From the NCBI GenBank assembly GCA_029243385.1, contig JAQWSC010000013.1:1-54510 (forward strand): a stretch of 54,510 nucleotides of DNA, given 5' to 3'. Source of the DNA: Flavobacteriaceae bacterium. Its GTDB lineage: Bacteria; Bacteroidota; Bacteroidia; Flavobacteriales; Flavobacteriaceae. The notes under the pieces are model-generated. The model was not told the origin of the DNA, ran no database searches, and was given only the letters and a program-made list of their open reading frames with translations. Made by a program: the position numbers and the translations under genes. Shown in pieces: positions 28,230 to 37,237 of the stretch (within the stretch, counting starts at the first letter, position 1; every line of letters begins with the position of its first letter).

Positions 28230-28994
28230 TTACAAATCAATTGTTAGGGTGTCGTAGGCTAAAAAAACAGAATTGGGCAAAGAGGCTTCAACCTCTTTAT
28301 GAAAACCTAAATGATGACTTATATGTGTGAAATAGGTTTTTTTGGGAGATAGTTTGCTTACAATATCCAGAGCCTCCTCAATATTAAAATGAGAATGATG
28401 TGGCTCATGTCGAAGCGCATTGATCACAAGTACATCCAAGTCTTTTAGCTTGTTTAATGCATGCGCATCCAAAGTCTTCATATCCGTTAAATAAGCAAAT
28501 TTATCAAAGCGATATCCAAATACTTGCAGTCGATTGTGGTAACCATTAATTGGAACAACAGACAAACCGCCCAATTCAAAATTTTGATTTTCTACAACTT
28601 CATTTTGAATGACAGAAGGAGCTCCCGGATATTTAACATCGTTCAACAAAATGTAATCAAATCGTTTGGAAAGATTGTCTAAAACCCGTTGATGTGCATA
28701 AATTGGGATATCTCCCTGGCGAAAAAAAAAGGGGCGAATATCATCCAATCCTGCTGTATGATCAGCATGTTCGTGAGTAAACAAAATTCCATCAATTGAC
28801 TGACAATCAGAGCGGAGCATTTGTTGTCTAAAATCGGGGCCGCAATCAATAACATAAGAAAATTGTTCCCATTCAACAAGCACAGAAACGCGTAAACGTT
28901 TGTCTCTAAAATCATCACTCAAACAAACAGGATGTTGGCTTCCTATGATTGGAATACCTTGAGAAGTGCCTGTTCCTAAAAATGTGATTTTCAA
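28230..28994 (-). CDS. MBL-fold metallo-hydrolase (PhnP-like)
   Basis: 254 residues. The start MKITFLGTGTSQGIPIIG and the zinc motif THEHADHTAGLDD, later HVL-type GYRFDKFAYLTDM and EPHHSHFN (third metal ligand region), and THISHHLG near the C-terminus are typical of the RNase Z/PhnP phosphodiesterase group. PhnP acts on cyclic phosphodiesters; a broader nucleotide or tRNA-related role is possible. Catalytic histidines and aspartates look intact. The gene is upstream of the hypothetical protein with a 26-base gap and divergent from the 478-residue protein gene. Confidence 0.87.
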   Translation of the reverse strand: MKITFLGTGTSQGIPIIGSQHPVCLSDDFRDKRLRVSVLVEWEQFSYVIDCGPDFRQQMLRSDCQSIDGILFTHEHADHTAGLDDIRPFFFRQGDIPIYAHQRVLDNLSKRFDYILLNDVKYPGAPSVIQNEVVENQNFELGGLSVVPINGYHNRLQVFGYRFDKFAYLTDMKTLDAHALNKLKDLDVLVINALRHEPHHSHFNIEEALDIVSKLSPKKTYFTHISHHLGFHKEVEASLPNSVFLAYDTLTIDL

Positions 28995-29050
28995 AACAAT
29001 TTTTTTTCAAATTTAGCTATTATTTTTAAGGCTTTAAACAATAATCTTTC

Positions 29051-29058
29051 TAACTTTG
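29051..29058 (+). promoter_or_regulatory. -7 promoter element for the 478-residue conserved protein
   Basis: TAACTTTG matches TAnnTTTG exactly and ends 17 bases before the ATG at 29076. The -33 region is not clear. Confidence 0.4.
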
Positions 29059-29075
29059 TTGTAAATATTCCCAAT

Positions 29076-30512
29076 ATGTCTCTAGCATTATTTGGTGACA
29101 AGCCATTCGAAAACAAGCCCTCACTCGAGAGCAAAGCATTAAGAATAAATTTAAACGAACACATTTACGGAACGTTTGCAGAAATCGGAGCGGGTCAAGA
29201 AGTCGCTAGGCATTTTTTTAGGTGCGGAGGTGCTTCAGGCACAATTGCCAAAACGATAAGTGCCTACGATAAAGATTTCAGTGACGCTATTTATGGTGAA
29301 GACAAAAATCATCAGTACGTTTCAGAGTCGCGTTTGAAAAAGATGTTGAACTATGAGCTTCAATTGATTGAGGACAGAATGCCTCGTGATGAATTTCCAA
29401 ACAAAATGTTCTTTTCATTTGCAAATACAGTTGCAACGATAGATTTTGCAAAAAAATACAAAGGCCATGGATGGATGGGAATCAAGTTTCAGGCAGATCC
29501 AAACCAAGATTATAGCGAGATACTTATTCACGTTCGCTTTCATCAAATTGATGCGCTTTCACAACAAGAATCTGTCGGGATTTTGGGGCTGAATTTAATT
29601 TATGGCGCATTTTATTGCCACGACAAACCTCGCAAACTCATAAAATACTTGTACGACCATCTGGATAAAGATGCCATTGAAGTAGATACCGTCAATTTTT
29701 CGGGACCACTTTTTAAGGATGTTGACAACCGATTGATGAGTTTGGACTTGGTGAAAAACGGACTGACTGAAGCCGTAATGTTTGGTCCCGACGGAAACAA
29801 CGTACTGCCAGCAAGAGTTTTATACAAAAAAAACATTCTTGCGCTTCGTGGTAGTTTTCGACCGGTTACCAAAGTGAACATTGATATGTTTCAAAAATCC
29901 TACGATATTCTGACAAAAACGGAGGGTGTAGAAGAACAAAATACCATCGTGATTTTTGAAATTACATTGTCCAATTTGATGTCAACAGGCGAAATTGACG
30001 AACAAGACTTTATGGATCGTGCCAAACTGCTTTGCTCATTAGGACATACAGTAATGATCTCCAATTTTCAAGAATACTATCGTTTGGTTGAATATTTTTC
30101 CAATTATACCAAAGGAAAAATGGCATTGACCATGGGAGTGAGTAATTTTGTTGAAATATTTAACGAAAAATACTATCGCAATTTAAGCGGGGGTATTTTG
30201 GAAGCTTTTGGAAGATTATTTTTCAAAAATTTGAAAATTTATCTCTACCCAATGAAAGATCCTCAAACAGGAGAAGTCATAACAAGCAACAACCTAAAAG
30301 TGCATCCACGTGTTAAAGAATTGTACAAATTCTTTAAATACAATGGAAAAGTGATTGATATTTTTGAATTCGACGAAAAAAGCCTGAGTATCTTTTCACG
30401 GACTGTGCTTGATATGATTGTCAACAAGGAAAAAGGCTGGGAAGAAATGCTTCCCGAAGGTATCGCCAACGTAATCAAAGAAAAGGAGCTGTTCGGATAT
30501 ATTGGTGACTAA
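29076..30512 (+). CDS. Conserved protein of unknown function (about 480 residues)
   Basis: 478 residues with no signal peptide and no membrane segment, so probably cytosolic. I recognise it as a member of a conserved family present in flavobacteria and other bacteria, but cannot assign a reaction. I recall inconsistent database labels for it (TonB-dependent receptor, nicotinate-nucleotide adenylyltransferase), and neither fits: there is no signal, beta-barrel or HxGH motif. Conserved-looking parts are EIGAGQEVARHFFRCGGASGTIAKTISAYDKDFSD (start), FPNKMFFSFANTVATIDFAK, and MGVSNFVEIFNEKYYRNLSGGILEAFGRLF (about 355-385). The plus-strand TAA shares four bases with the stop of convergent bcp. Confidence 0.75.
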   Translation: MSLALFGDKPFENKPSLESKALRINLNEHIYGTFAEIGAGQEVARHFFRCGGASGTIAKTISAYDKDFSDAIYGEDKNHQYVSESRLKKMLNYELQLIEDRMPRDEFPNKMFFSFANTVATIDFAKKYKGHGWMGIKFQADPNQDYSEILIHVRFHQIDALSQQESVGILGLNLIYGAFYCHDKPRKLIKYLYDHLDKDAIEVDTVNFSGPLFKDVDNRLMSLDLVKNGLTEAVMFGPDGNNVLPARVLYKKNILALRGSFRPVTKVNIDMFQKSYDILTKTEGVEEQNTIVIFEITLSNLMSTGEIDEQDFMDRAKLLCSLGHTVMISNFQEYYRLVEYFSNYTKGKMALTMGVSNFVEIFNEKYYRNLSGGILEAFGRLFFKNLKIYLYPMKDPQTGEVITSNNLKVHPRVKELYKFFKYNGKVIDIFEFDEKSLSIFSRTVLDMIVNKEKGWEEMLPEGIANVIKEKELFGYIGD

Positions 30513-30970
30513 CCAATCAATTCTAGTAGTTGAGAGGCGTGCTCTTTTGTTTTGACTTTATCAACCACATGAGTGACCACTCCATGTTCGTCCAATACAA
30601 AGGTTTTTCTGTGAATACCGTCATATTCTTTTCCCATGAATTTTTTAGGTCCCCAAACGCCAAAAGCATTAATTACCTCGTGTGATTCGTCTGCTAATAA
30701 AGGATAAGGAAACGAATATTTGTTTTTAAAATTGGCTTGTTTTGCAACGCTATCTGCACTCACTCCTAGAATAGAAAACCCTTTGCCAATAAGCACCTGA
30801 TACGAATCTCTTAAATCACAAGCTTCGGCAGTACATCCGGGAGTATTTGCTTTTGGGTAGAAAAAAACAATCAGTTTTTTCCCCGTATAATCTGAAAGTT
30901 GGACATTATCCCCTTGATCGTCAAGGCATGTAAAAGCAGGTACAGTATCGCCTATTTTAAGTGTATTCAT
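30509..30970 (-). CDS. bcp: Thioredoxin-dependent thiol peroxidase (BCP-type peroxiredoxin)
   Basis: 153 residues. It reduces hydroperoxides using thioredoxin. The peroxidatic site is FFYPKANTPGCTAEACDLRD, with the peroxidatic Cys in TPGCT and a resolving Cys five residues on, as in the BCP 2-Cys type. The AhpC/TSA blocks (VQLSDYTGKKLIVFFYPK, VSADSVAKQANFKNKYSFPYPLLAD) are intact. Single gene, with its stop overlapping the convergent gene. A cytosolic peroxide defence role. Confidence 0.96.
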   Translation of the reverse strand: MNTLKIGDTVPAFTCLDDQGDNVQLSDYTGKKLIVFFYPKANTPGCTAEACDLRDSYQVLIGKGFSILGVSADSVAKQANFKNKYSFPYPLLADESHEVINAFGVWGPKKFMGKEYDGIHRKTFVLDEHGVVTHVVDKVKTKEHASQLLELIG

Positions 30971-31010
30971 AGTTGTGATTAGTTTATATTATAGATATTT
31001 AAATGTTTCT

Positions 31011-31018
31011 TATTTTTG
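31011..31018 (+). promoter_or_regulatory. -7 promoter element for nth
   Basis: TATTTTTG matches TAnnTTTG and ends 17 bases before the nth ATG at 31036. A -33 TTTA is 24 bases upstream, wider than ideal. Confidence 0.4.
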
Positions 31019-31035
31019 TTAAAAATACATAAAAA

Positions 31036-31680
31036 ATGAACAAAGCAGAACGTGTTTCCTTTGCAATGAAAACTTTAGATGCTTTGTATCCTGAAATTCC
31101 CATTCCCCTCGACCATAAAGATCCTTACACGCTGTTGATTGCCGTTTTGCTGTCAGCACAAAGTACGGATGTTAGGGTTAACAAAATAACCCCTCTATTG
31201 TTTGAAAAAGCGGATAATCCCTACGATATGGTAAAATTATCTGTTGAGCAAATACGAGAAATCATTAAACCAGTGGGCCTATCACCTATGAAGTCCAAAG
31301 GCATACATGGGCTCTCTAAAATTTTAATTGAAAAACACGATGGAGAAGTGCCAGCAGATTTTGAAGCTTTAGAAGAATTACCTGCCGTAGGCCATAAAAC
31401 AGCCAGTGTTGTCATGTCTCAAGCCTTTGGAATTCCTGCTTTTCCTGTTGACACTCATATACATCGGTTGATGTATCGTTGGGGGTTTTCTAACGGGAAA
31501 AACGTTGTGCAAACCGAACGTGACGCCAAACGACTTTTCCCAAAAGATGCTTGGAATCGCTTGCACCTTCAAATCATTTGGTACGGAAGAGAATATTCCC
31601 CCGCAAGAGGCTGGAATATCGAAAAAGACATTATTACTCAAAAAATAGGAAGAAAATCTGTACTTAACAAACTCAATTAA
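31036..31680 (+). CDS. nth: Endonuclease III (cysteine-free, no Fe-S cluster)
   Basis: 214 residues, a DNA glycosylase/AP lyase that removes oxidised pyrimidines. The helix-hairpin-helix LPAVGHKTASVV carries the catalytic Lys121, and VDTHIH carries Asp139 (equivalents of E. coli K120 and D138). The N-terminal LLSAQSTD is also typical. The C-terminal end, where most endonuclease III proteins have four Cys for a [4Fe-4S] cluster, reads WYGREYSPARGWNIEKDIITQKIG, and there is not one cysteine in the whole protein. The catalytic fold is otherwise complete, so it is expected to be active without a cluster. Confidence 0.93.
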   Translation: MNKAERVSFAMKTLDALYPEIPIPLDHKDPYTLLIAVLLSAQSTDVRVNKITPLLFEKADNPYDMVKLSVEQIREIIKPVGLSPMKSKGIHGLSKILIEKHDGEVPADFEALEELPAVGHKTASVVMSQAFGIPAFPVDTHIHRLMYRWGFSNGKNVVQTERDAKRLFPKDAWNRLHLQIIWYGREYSPARGWNIEKDIITQKIGRKSVLNKLN

Positions 31681-31869
31681 AAAACCTAATTTTTATTAAA
31701 TTCAATAAAACCGTTTGATTTTCTGTGCGCTACATGATACGATTTTGAGTAACTCAAAAGAAATTCAATTGTCCTCAAAGAAGGTTTGATTTCATTATTT
31801 TGATGGGTAGTTGAATTGTAAAATTTCTGCATACAAGTTGTTTATTAAAACAACGAGTAAAAAAAAAGG

Positions 31870-32451
31870 TTATTGCGTTAAGCTTATGTTTTTATCAACA
31901 ACCATTTTTCGAATGTTGATAAGTGCGTAGCGCATTCTTCCCAAAGCTGTATTAATACTAACGTTTGTCAATTCAGCAATGTCCTTAAAATTCATTCCTT
32001 TATACAGTCTCATCAGTAAAACATCGGCTTGATCTTGGGGTAATTCGGCAATCAAGTCAGATAAAACAGATTCAATTTGTTTATCTATAATAAAAGATTC
32101 AATGTCTTTTTCGGGTTCAGAAATGTGCGAAAAAATATCGTAGTCATCCCTGTTTTCAAACTTTGGAAAACGCTTATTTTTTCGAAAATGATCAATGACC
32201 AAATTGTGTGCGATTCTTAGTACCCAAGGCAAGAACTTTCCTTCTTCGTTATACTTCCCTTTTTTTATAGTTTGAATTACTTTGATAAAAGTATCCTGAA
32301 AAACATCTTCTGTAATATCGCGGTTCATTACTTTGGAGAAAATAAAGCTATAAACTCGCTGTTTGTACCTTGTTAATAAGATTTCAAAGGCATGTTCGTT
32401 TCCTTGAATGTAAGAAACTATTAAGTCTGCGTCTTTTGTGGAATGGGCCAT
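31870..32451 (-). CDS. ECF-type RNA polymerase sigma factor
   Basis: 193 residues from the ATG at 32451 (an upstream ATG at 32496 adds 15 atypical residues). Region 2: HAFEILLTRYKQRVYSFIFSKVMNRDITEDVFQDTFIKVIQTI and LPWVLRIAHNLVIDHFRKNKR; region 4: ELPQDQADVLLMRLYKGMNFKDIAELTNVSINTALGRMRYALINIRKM. This is a sigma-70 family, ECF-like protein with only regions 2 and 4. No anti-sigma gene is adjacent, so the stimulus is unknown. It is divergent from uvrA, and its own promoter (32552-32581) uses the primary consensus, with a leader of about 100 bases. Confidence 0.93.
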   Translation of the reverse strand: MAHSTKDADLIVSYIQGNEHAFEILLTRYKQRVYSFIFSKVMNRDITEDVFQDTFIKVIQTIKKGKYNEEGKFLPWVLRIAHNLVIDHFRKNKRFPKFENRDDYDIFSHISEPEKDIESFIIDKQIESVLSDLIAELPQDQADVLLMRLYKGMNFKDIAELTNVSINTALGRMRYALINIRKMVVDKNISLTQ

Positions 32452-32551
32452 AAATTTACTTTCTAAGTTGACTATTGCCAAACTTGTTAAACTCAATGAT
32501 TTAATTTAAAAGTAAATGTATGTATAGGCGTTTGTGTATGAATTAATAGTT

Positions 32552-32581
32552 CAAATATAATTAAAAAATCAAACTGTCAAA
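32552..32581 (-). promoter_or_regulatory. Promoter of the ECF sigma factor gene
   Basis: Minus strand: TTTG (32578-32581 complement), 18 bases, TATATTTG (32552-32559 complement). Both boxes match the consensus. Confidence 0.6.
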
Positions 32582-32584
32582 AAA

Positions 32585-32613
32585 TTGGACGTGATTTTAA
32601 AAAGATACTTTTG
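32585..32613 (+). promoter_or_regulatory. uvrA promoter
   Basis: TTG (32585-32587), 18 bases, TACTTTTG (32606-32613). Its -33 end nearly abuts the divergent sigma-factor promoter, so the two are back to back. Confidence 0.6.
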
Positions 32614-32661
32614 TTTTAAAGCGTATATTTATAGCTTGATTTTTACAGCAAAAACCAACTA

Positions 32662-35436
32662 GTGAGTAAACAAAGTTCTACCAAAAAAATTGATATTCAA
32701 GGTGCAAAAATGCACAACTTAAAGAATATCAGCCTTCAAATACCACATCGAAAAATGGTGGTTATTACGGGCTTGTCTGGCTCTGGTAAGTCAAGCCTAG
32801 CCTTTGACACTCTATACGCTGAGGGACAAAGACGTTATGTTGAAAGTCTTTCCTCTTACGCAAGACAGTTTTTAGGAAGATTAAACAAACCCAAAGTTGA
32901 TAAAATATCAGGCATTGCTCCTGCTATTGCTATAGAACAAAAGGTAAATAGCACCAACCCACGTTCGACCGTTGGAACTTCTACAGAAATTTATGATTAT
33001 TTGAAACTTCTTTTTGCTCGAATTGGGAAGACCTACTCGCCAATTTCTAACAAAATTGTAAAAAAAGACACTGTTGAATCGGTTTTAGGGGCAATAAAGA
33101 AGCACCCGATTGGAGAAAAGCTCTTGATACTTTCGCCCATAAAGTTGGAAAACCATTCTTCTCCCGAAAAGCTTTTATCAGTACTGCAACAGCAAGGATA
33201 CGCTCGACTAAGGATTGAAGGAGAAATCGTACGGATGAATGCATTGCAATCCAAGCTTCCTAAAACGTTTGAGCTTGTTGTTGACAGAGTGGTGCTAAAA
33301 GACGACGAAGATTTTTACAACCGATTGGCAGACTCGATAGAAACAGCTTTTTTTGAAGGAAAAGGACATCTGAATCTACTTATAATGCGTACCAATGAAA
33401 TCCATACGTTCAGCAATCTTTTTGAAAAAGATGGGATGAAATTTGTGGAACCTACGCAACATTTGTTTAGTTTTAATAACCCAATGGGTGCCTGTCCCAA
33501 GTGTGAAGGTTATGGAGATATTATAGGAATTGATCCTGAATTGGTAATTCCCAATACAGCCCTTTCTGTATTTGAAAGTGCTATTGCGCCCTGGCGAGGC
33601 GAACGAATGAAAAAACACAAAGAAGATTTTATTCAAAACGCTTATTTGTACGATTTTCCTATTCACAAACCCTATTACGAATTGTCTGACTCTCAGAAAG
33701 AATTGATTTGGGAAGGAAAAGGCAAACTCAAAGGAATTCATACTTTTTTTAAGAAAATTGAACGAAAAAACTACAAGATTCAAAATCGTGTCATGCTTTC
33801 CCGCTACCGAGGCAAAACCCAGTGCGACGGCTGTAACGGCAAGCGATTACGTCCCGAGGCAAACTATGTCAAAGTAGGAACCAAAACACTAAGCGAGCTT
33901 GTAAATCTTCCTTTCTATGAACTTCAACACTATTTTGATTCACTTACTCTCAACGACTATGACTATTCAATAGCCAAAAGGTTGTTAAAAGAAATTCGAA
34001 GCCGAATTCGTTTTTTGTGTGAAGTTGGATTGGAATACTTAACTCTTAACAGAAAATCCAATTCTCTTTCAGGAGGAGAATCTCAACGTATTAATTTGGC
34101 TACTTCGTTAGGAAGTAGCTTGGTAGGTTCGTTATACATATTGGACGAACCCAGCATTGGATTGCATCCAAAAGACACACAACGACTGGTAAAAGTATTG
34201 TCCAAATTAAGAGATTTGGGCAATACCGTTTTAATTGTTGAGCACGATGAAGAAATCATGAAAGCATCGGATGAAATTATAGACATAGGTCCTGAAGCAG
34301 GCACCTTTGGCGGTGAAGTTGTCGCACAAGGAACTTTTCAAGAATTATTACAATCACAAAGTCTAACAGCTCAATACCTTAACGGACAACTCGAAATCAA
34401 AGTACCCCAAAAACGACGAAAATCGAATAAAGAAATTCGTATTGAAGGAGCAAGACATCACAACCTAAAAAATATAGATGTCTCATTTCCCTTAGAACAA
34501 TTGGTAGTAATAACGGGGGTTTCAGGCAGTGGAAAAAGCACCTTGGTTGAGAAAATATTGTATCCTGCTTTGGAACGAGAAAAAGAAATTTTCAATCACA
34601 AACCGGGACAATTTACAGCAATTCAAGGAGATTTAGACGCTATTGATCACATCCAATACATTGATCAAAACCCCATTGGATTGTCCTCACGATCCAATCC
34701 AGTGACCTACATAAAAGCTTATGACGATATCCGAGCGCTGTTTGCTGGGCTCAAAGGATCAAAAGTTAGAGGATTTCAAGCCAAACATTTTTCTTTCAAT
34801 GTAGATGGTGGTCGATGCGAAACCTGTAAAGGTGAAGGAACGATAACCGTTGAAATGCAATTCATGGCTGACGTTAAACTTACTTGCGAAACTTGTAATG
34901 GGAAACGGTTCAAGAAAGAAGTCTTGGAAGTGTGTTTTGAAAATCAAAACATCCACGATGTATTGAACATGTCAATCGAAGAAGCAATTGCTTTCTTTTC
35001 AAAATACCAACAACAAAAAATTGTATCAAAACTCCAACCCCTCCAAGACGTTGGAATGGGATATGTTGCGTTGGGACAATCCTCTTCAACCCTTTCGGGT
35101 GGTGAGGCACAACGAATCAAATTGGCTTCTTTTCTGCTTAAAGGAAATAAAGGAGGAAAGACCTTATTTATTTTTGACGAACCTACTACGGGTCTTCATT
35201 TTCACGATATTAAAAAGCTATTGAAATCATTCAATGCGCTAATTGATAACGGGCATTCCCTGATAGTAATTGAACACAATATTGAATTGATTAAATCCGC
35301 TGACCACATCATTGATTTGGGACCGCACGGAGGCAATAAAGGAGGCGAACTTATGGCTTCGGGAACTCCTGAAGAAATTGCCACCCATCCCAAATCGTGT
35401 ATTGCTCCCTTTTTAAAGCAGAAGATTGAAGTTTAG
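32662..35436 (+). CDS. uvrA: Excinuclease ABC subunit A
   Basis: 924 residues starting at GTG 32662. Damage-recognition ATPase of nucleotide excision repair, acting as a dimer with UvrB. First ATPase: GLSGSGKSSLAFDTLYAEGQRRYVESLS at about 36-62; signature LSGGESQRINLATSLGSSLVGSLYILDEPSIGLHP. Zinc fingers: CPKCEGYG, CDGCNGKR, then CETCKGEG and CETCNGKR. Second ATPase: GVSGSGKST and LSGGEAQRIKLASFL, with IFDEPTTGLHFHD. All motifs are intact and length is normal. It is convergent with pcm. Confidence 0.98.
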   Translation: MSKQSSTKKIDIQGAKMHNLKNISLQIPHRKMVVITGLSGSGKSSLAFDTLYAEGQRRYVESLSSYARQFLGRLNKPKVDKISGIAPAIAIEQKVNSTNPRSTVGTSTEIYDYLKLLFARIGKTYSPISNKIVKKDTVESVLGAIKKHPIGEKLLILSPIKLENHSSPEKLLSVLQQQGYARLRIEGEIVRMNALQSKLPKTFELVVDRVVLKDDEDFYNRLADSIETAFFEGKGHLNLLIMRTNEIHTFSNLFEKDGMKFVEPTQHLFSFNNPMGACPKCEGYGDIIGIDPELVIPNTALSVFESAIAPWRGERMKKHKEDFIQNAYLYDFPIHKPYYELSDSQKELIWEGKGKLKGIHTFFKKIERKNYKIQNRVMLSRYRGKTQCDGCNGKRLRPEANYVKVGTKTLSELVNLPFYELQHYFDSLTLNDYDYSIAKRLLKEIRSRIRFLCEVGLEYLTLNRKSNSLSGGESQRINLATSLGSSLVGSLYILDEPSIGLHPKDTQRLVKVLSKLRDLGNTVLIVEHDEEIMKASDEIIDIGPEAGTFGGEVVAQGTFQELLQSQSLTAQYLNGQLEIKVPQKRRKSNKEIRIEGARHHNLKNIDVSFPLEQLVVITGVSGSGKSTLVEKILYPALEREKEIFNHKPGQFTAIQGDLDAIDHIQYIDQNPIGLSSRSNPVTYIKAYDDIRALFAGLKGSKVRGFQAKHFSFNVDGGRCETCKGEGTITVEMQFMADVKLTCETCNGKRFKKEVLEVCFENQNIHDVLNMSIEEAIAFFSKYQQQKIVSKLQPLQDVGMGYVALGQSSSTLSGGEAQRIKLASFLLKGNKGGKTLFIFDEPTTGLHFHDIKKLLKSFNALIDNGHSLIVIEHNIELIKSADHIIDLGPHGGNKGGELMASGTPEEIATHPKSCIAPFLKQKIEV

Positions 35437-35523
35437 ATTTAATCTTTTAACGAATAATTAATGTCGAAGGAGTTATTTTTGGGTTTTCGTTTTAATTTTC
35501 AATAAAATACGTAAAATCAAATA

Positions 35524-36165
35524 CTAATTACGATCTCCCAACATGGGAACAAAGCGAAAATCGCCAAAAGTTTGTTTGTCAAAACTCGCTATTCCTGTTC
35601 TAATATACAAAGTCATTACTTGCGTCTCTACTCCTAGAGGAACAACCATTCTACCTCCTATTTTTAATTGGGAAAGCAATGTTTTGGGAGCTTCGGGGGC
35701 ACCTGCAGTGACTATTATTTTATCAAAAGGGGCCTTTTCTGGCAATCCTTTGTATCCATCTCCAAAGAATAGTGAAACCGAATGGTAACCCAACTTCGGC
35801 AGCATTCGTTTGGCATTTCGAAACAACTCATGTTGCCGCTCAATAGAATATACTTCTGTTTTCATTTCAAGAAGTACCGCCGTTTGATATCCCGAACCCG
35901 TTCCAATTTCAAGTACGCGATCGGTTTCTAAAAGCTGAAGTAGCTGTGTCTGAAAAGCAACTGTAAAGGGTTGAGAAATCGTCTGCTCAGCTCCAATAGG
36001 AAATGCCTTGTCTTGATACGCATGGGCTTCAAAACTACTGTCCAAAAACAAATGACGAGGAATGGATTCAATAGCTTTTAAAATACGAACATCTTCGATA
36101 CCCTTATTTTTAAGGGATTCTGCTAATTTTTTTCGAAGTCCAAGATGTTTGGTGGTATCTTTCAC
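35524..36165 (-). CDS. pcm: Protein-L-isoaspartate O-methyltransferase
   Basis: 213 residues. Uses SAM to methylate isoaspartyl residues and start their repair. The fold shows FLDSSFEAHAYQDKAFPIGAEQTISQPFTVA, the SAM loop LEIGTGSGYQTAVL, FGDGYKGLPEKAPFDKIIVTAGA and GGRMVVPLG. The Ser/Thr region binding the isoAsp peptide (QTISQPF) is present. It is a single gene with no obvious partner, ahead of the divergent Gfo/Idh/MocA run. Confidence 0.95.
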   Translation of the reverse strand: MKDTTKHLGLRKKLAESLKNKGIEDVRILKAIESIPRHLFLDSSFEAHAYQDKAFPIGAEQTISQPFTVAFQTQLLQLLETDRVLEIGTGSGYQTAVLLEMKTEVYSIERQHELFRNAKRMLPKLGYHSVSLFFGDGYKGLPEKAPFDKIIVTAGAPEAPKTLLSQLKIGGRMVVPLGVETQVMTLYIRTGIASFDKQTFGDFRFVPMLGDRN

Positions 36166-36267
36166 AGCTTAGTTTGTACAAAAATACAAAATGGTTTGCA
36201 TCTATTTTAGATCAAAATGAGCAATTGTATGTCATAGTGTTGTATTTTTACAAAAAATCAATGACCA

Positions 36268-37227
36268 ATGATTAAAGCGGGCGTTTTGGGTGCTGGACAC
36301 CTTGGGAAAATTCATTTACGACTCTTACAACAATCCGATCAATACGAATTGATAGGATTTCACGATCCCAATCCAGCAGTTGCTGCTTCAATAACCGAAG
36401 AATTTGGATATCAACATTTTACACAACTGGATGACTTGCTAGATGCTGTGGATATGATTGATATCGTAACCCCTACCCTTTTTCATTTTGGAGTAGCTCA
36501 AAAAGCAATTTTAAAAGGAAAGCATGTATTTATTGAAAAACCTATAACAGCCACCGTTGAGGAAGCACAAACTATTATTGCATTGGCCAAAAAACAAGGA
36601 GTTTTGGGACAAGTAGGTCATGTAGAACGGTTCAATCCCGCTTTTTTAGCCGTTCAAAATGAAATTCAAAATCCAATGTTTATTGAAACGCATCGTTTGG
36701 CTGAATTCAACCCTAGAGGAACCGATGTGCCTGTTGTTTTGGATTTGATGATTCATGATATCGACATCATTCTTAGTGTGGTGAACGCACCCGTTAAAAA
36801 AGTTACGGGTAGCGGAGTTTCGGTAATTAGCGATACTCCCGACATCGCCAATGCGCGCATAGAATTTGAAAACGGATGTGTTGCCAATTTAACCGCCAGT
36901 CGAATTTCTCTCAAAAACATGCGAAAATCACGTTTTTTTCAAAAAGATGCCTATATATCTGTGGACTTTTTAGAAAAGAAAGTTGAAGTAGTAAAAATGA
37001 AAAATGCTCCCAAAGAGGCTGATGAATTTGCTATGATTCTTCAAAACGCAGAGGGTGTCAAAAAGCAAATTTATTTTGACAACCCAACTGTTCAAAATAA
37101 TAATGCTATACTGGATGAATTAAATTCATTTGCCAATGCCATCAATACCAGCAGTACACCTGCTGTTTCTTTGGCACAAGGAGGAAAAGCGCTGGAAGTA
37201 GCCCTTCAAGTGATTGCTGATTTCTAA
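36268..37227 (+). CDS. Gfo/Idh/MocA family oxidoreductase
   Basis: 319 residues. The Rossmann start IKAGVLGAGHLGKIHLRLL, the EKP motif HVFIEKPITATVEEAQTII, and the C-terminal alpha/beta domain with HDIDIILSVVNAPVKKVTGSG are family marks. Family members oxidise or reduce sugars, inositols, amino-sugars or biliverdin; the substrate is not shown. It is first in a tightly spaced set (DUF1015, YggS, exonuclease/GIY-YIG, K+ channel, miaA); the next gene starts 10 bases after its stop. Confidence 0.88.
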   Translation: MIKAGVLGAGHLGKIHLRLLQQSDQYELIGFHDPNPAVAASITEEFGYQHFTQLDDLLDAVDMIDIVTPTLFHFGVAQKAILKGKHVFIEKPITATVEEAQTIIALAKKQGVLGQVGHVERFNPAFLAVQNEIQNPMFIETHRLAEFNPRGTDVPVVLDLMIHDIDIILSVVNAPVKKVTGSGVSVISDTPDIANARIEFENGCVANLTASRISLKNMRKSRFFQKDAYISVDFLEKKVEVVKMKNAPKEADEFAMILQNAEGVKKQIYFDNPTVQNNNAILDELNSFANAINTSSTPAVSLAQGGKALEVALQVIADF

Positions 37228-37237
37228 AAGGTTTGAA

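Noticed and set aside
29076-30512. Reading this gene as a TonB-dependent receptor
   Set aside because: It lacks signal peptide, plug motifs and a terminal aromatic beta-strand, unlike the true receptor at 16952-19630.
31681-31869. A small RNA or tRNA in the nth-sigma factor gap
   Set aside because: I see no cloverleaf, no strong hairpin with T run, and no promoter match; only A+T-rich sequence.
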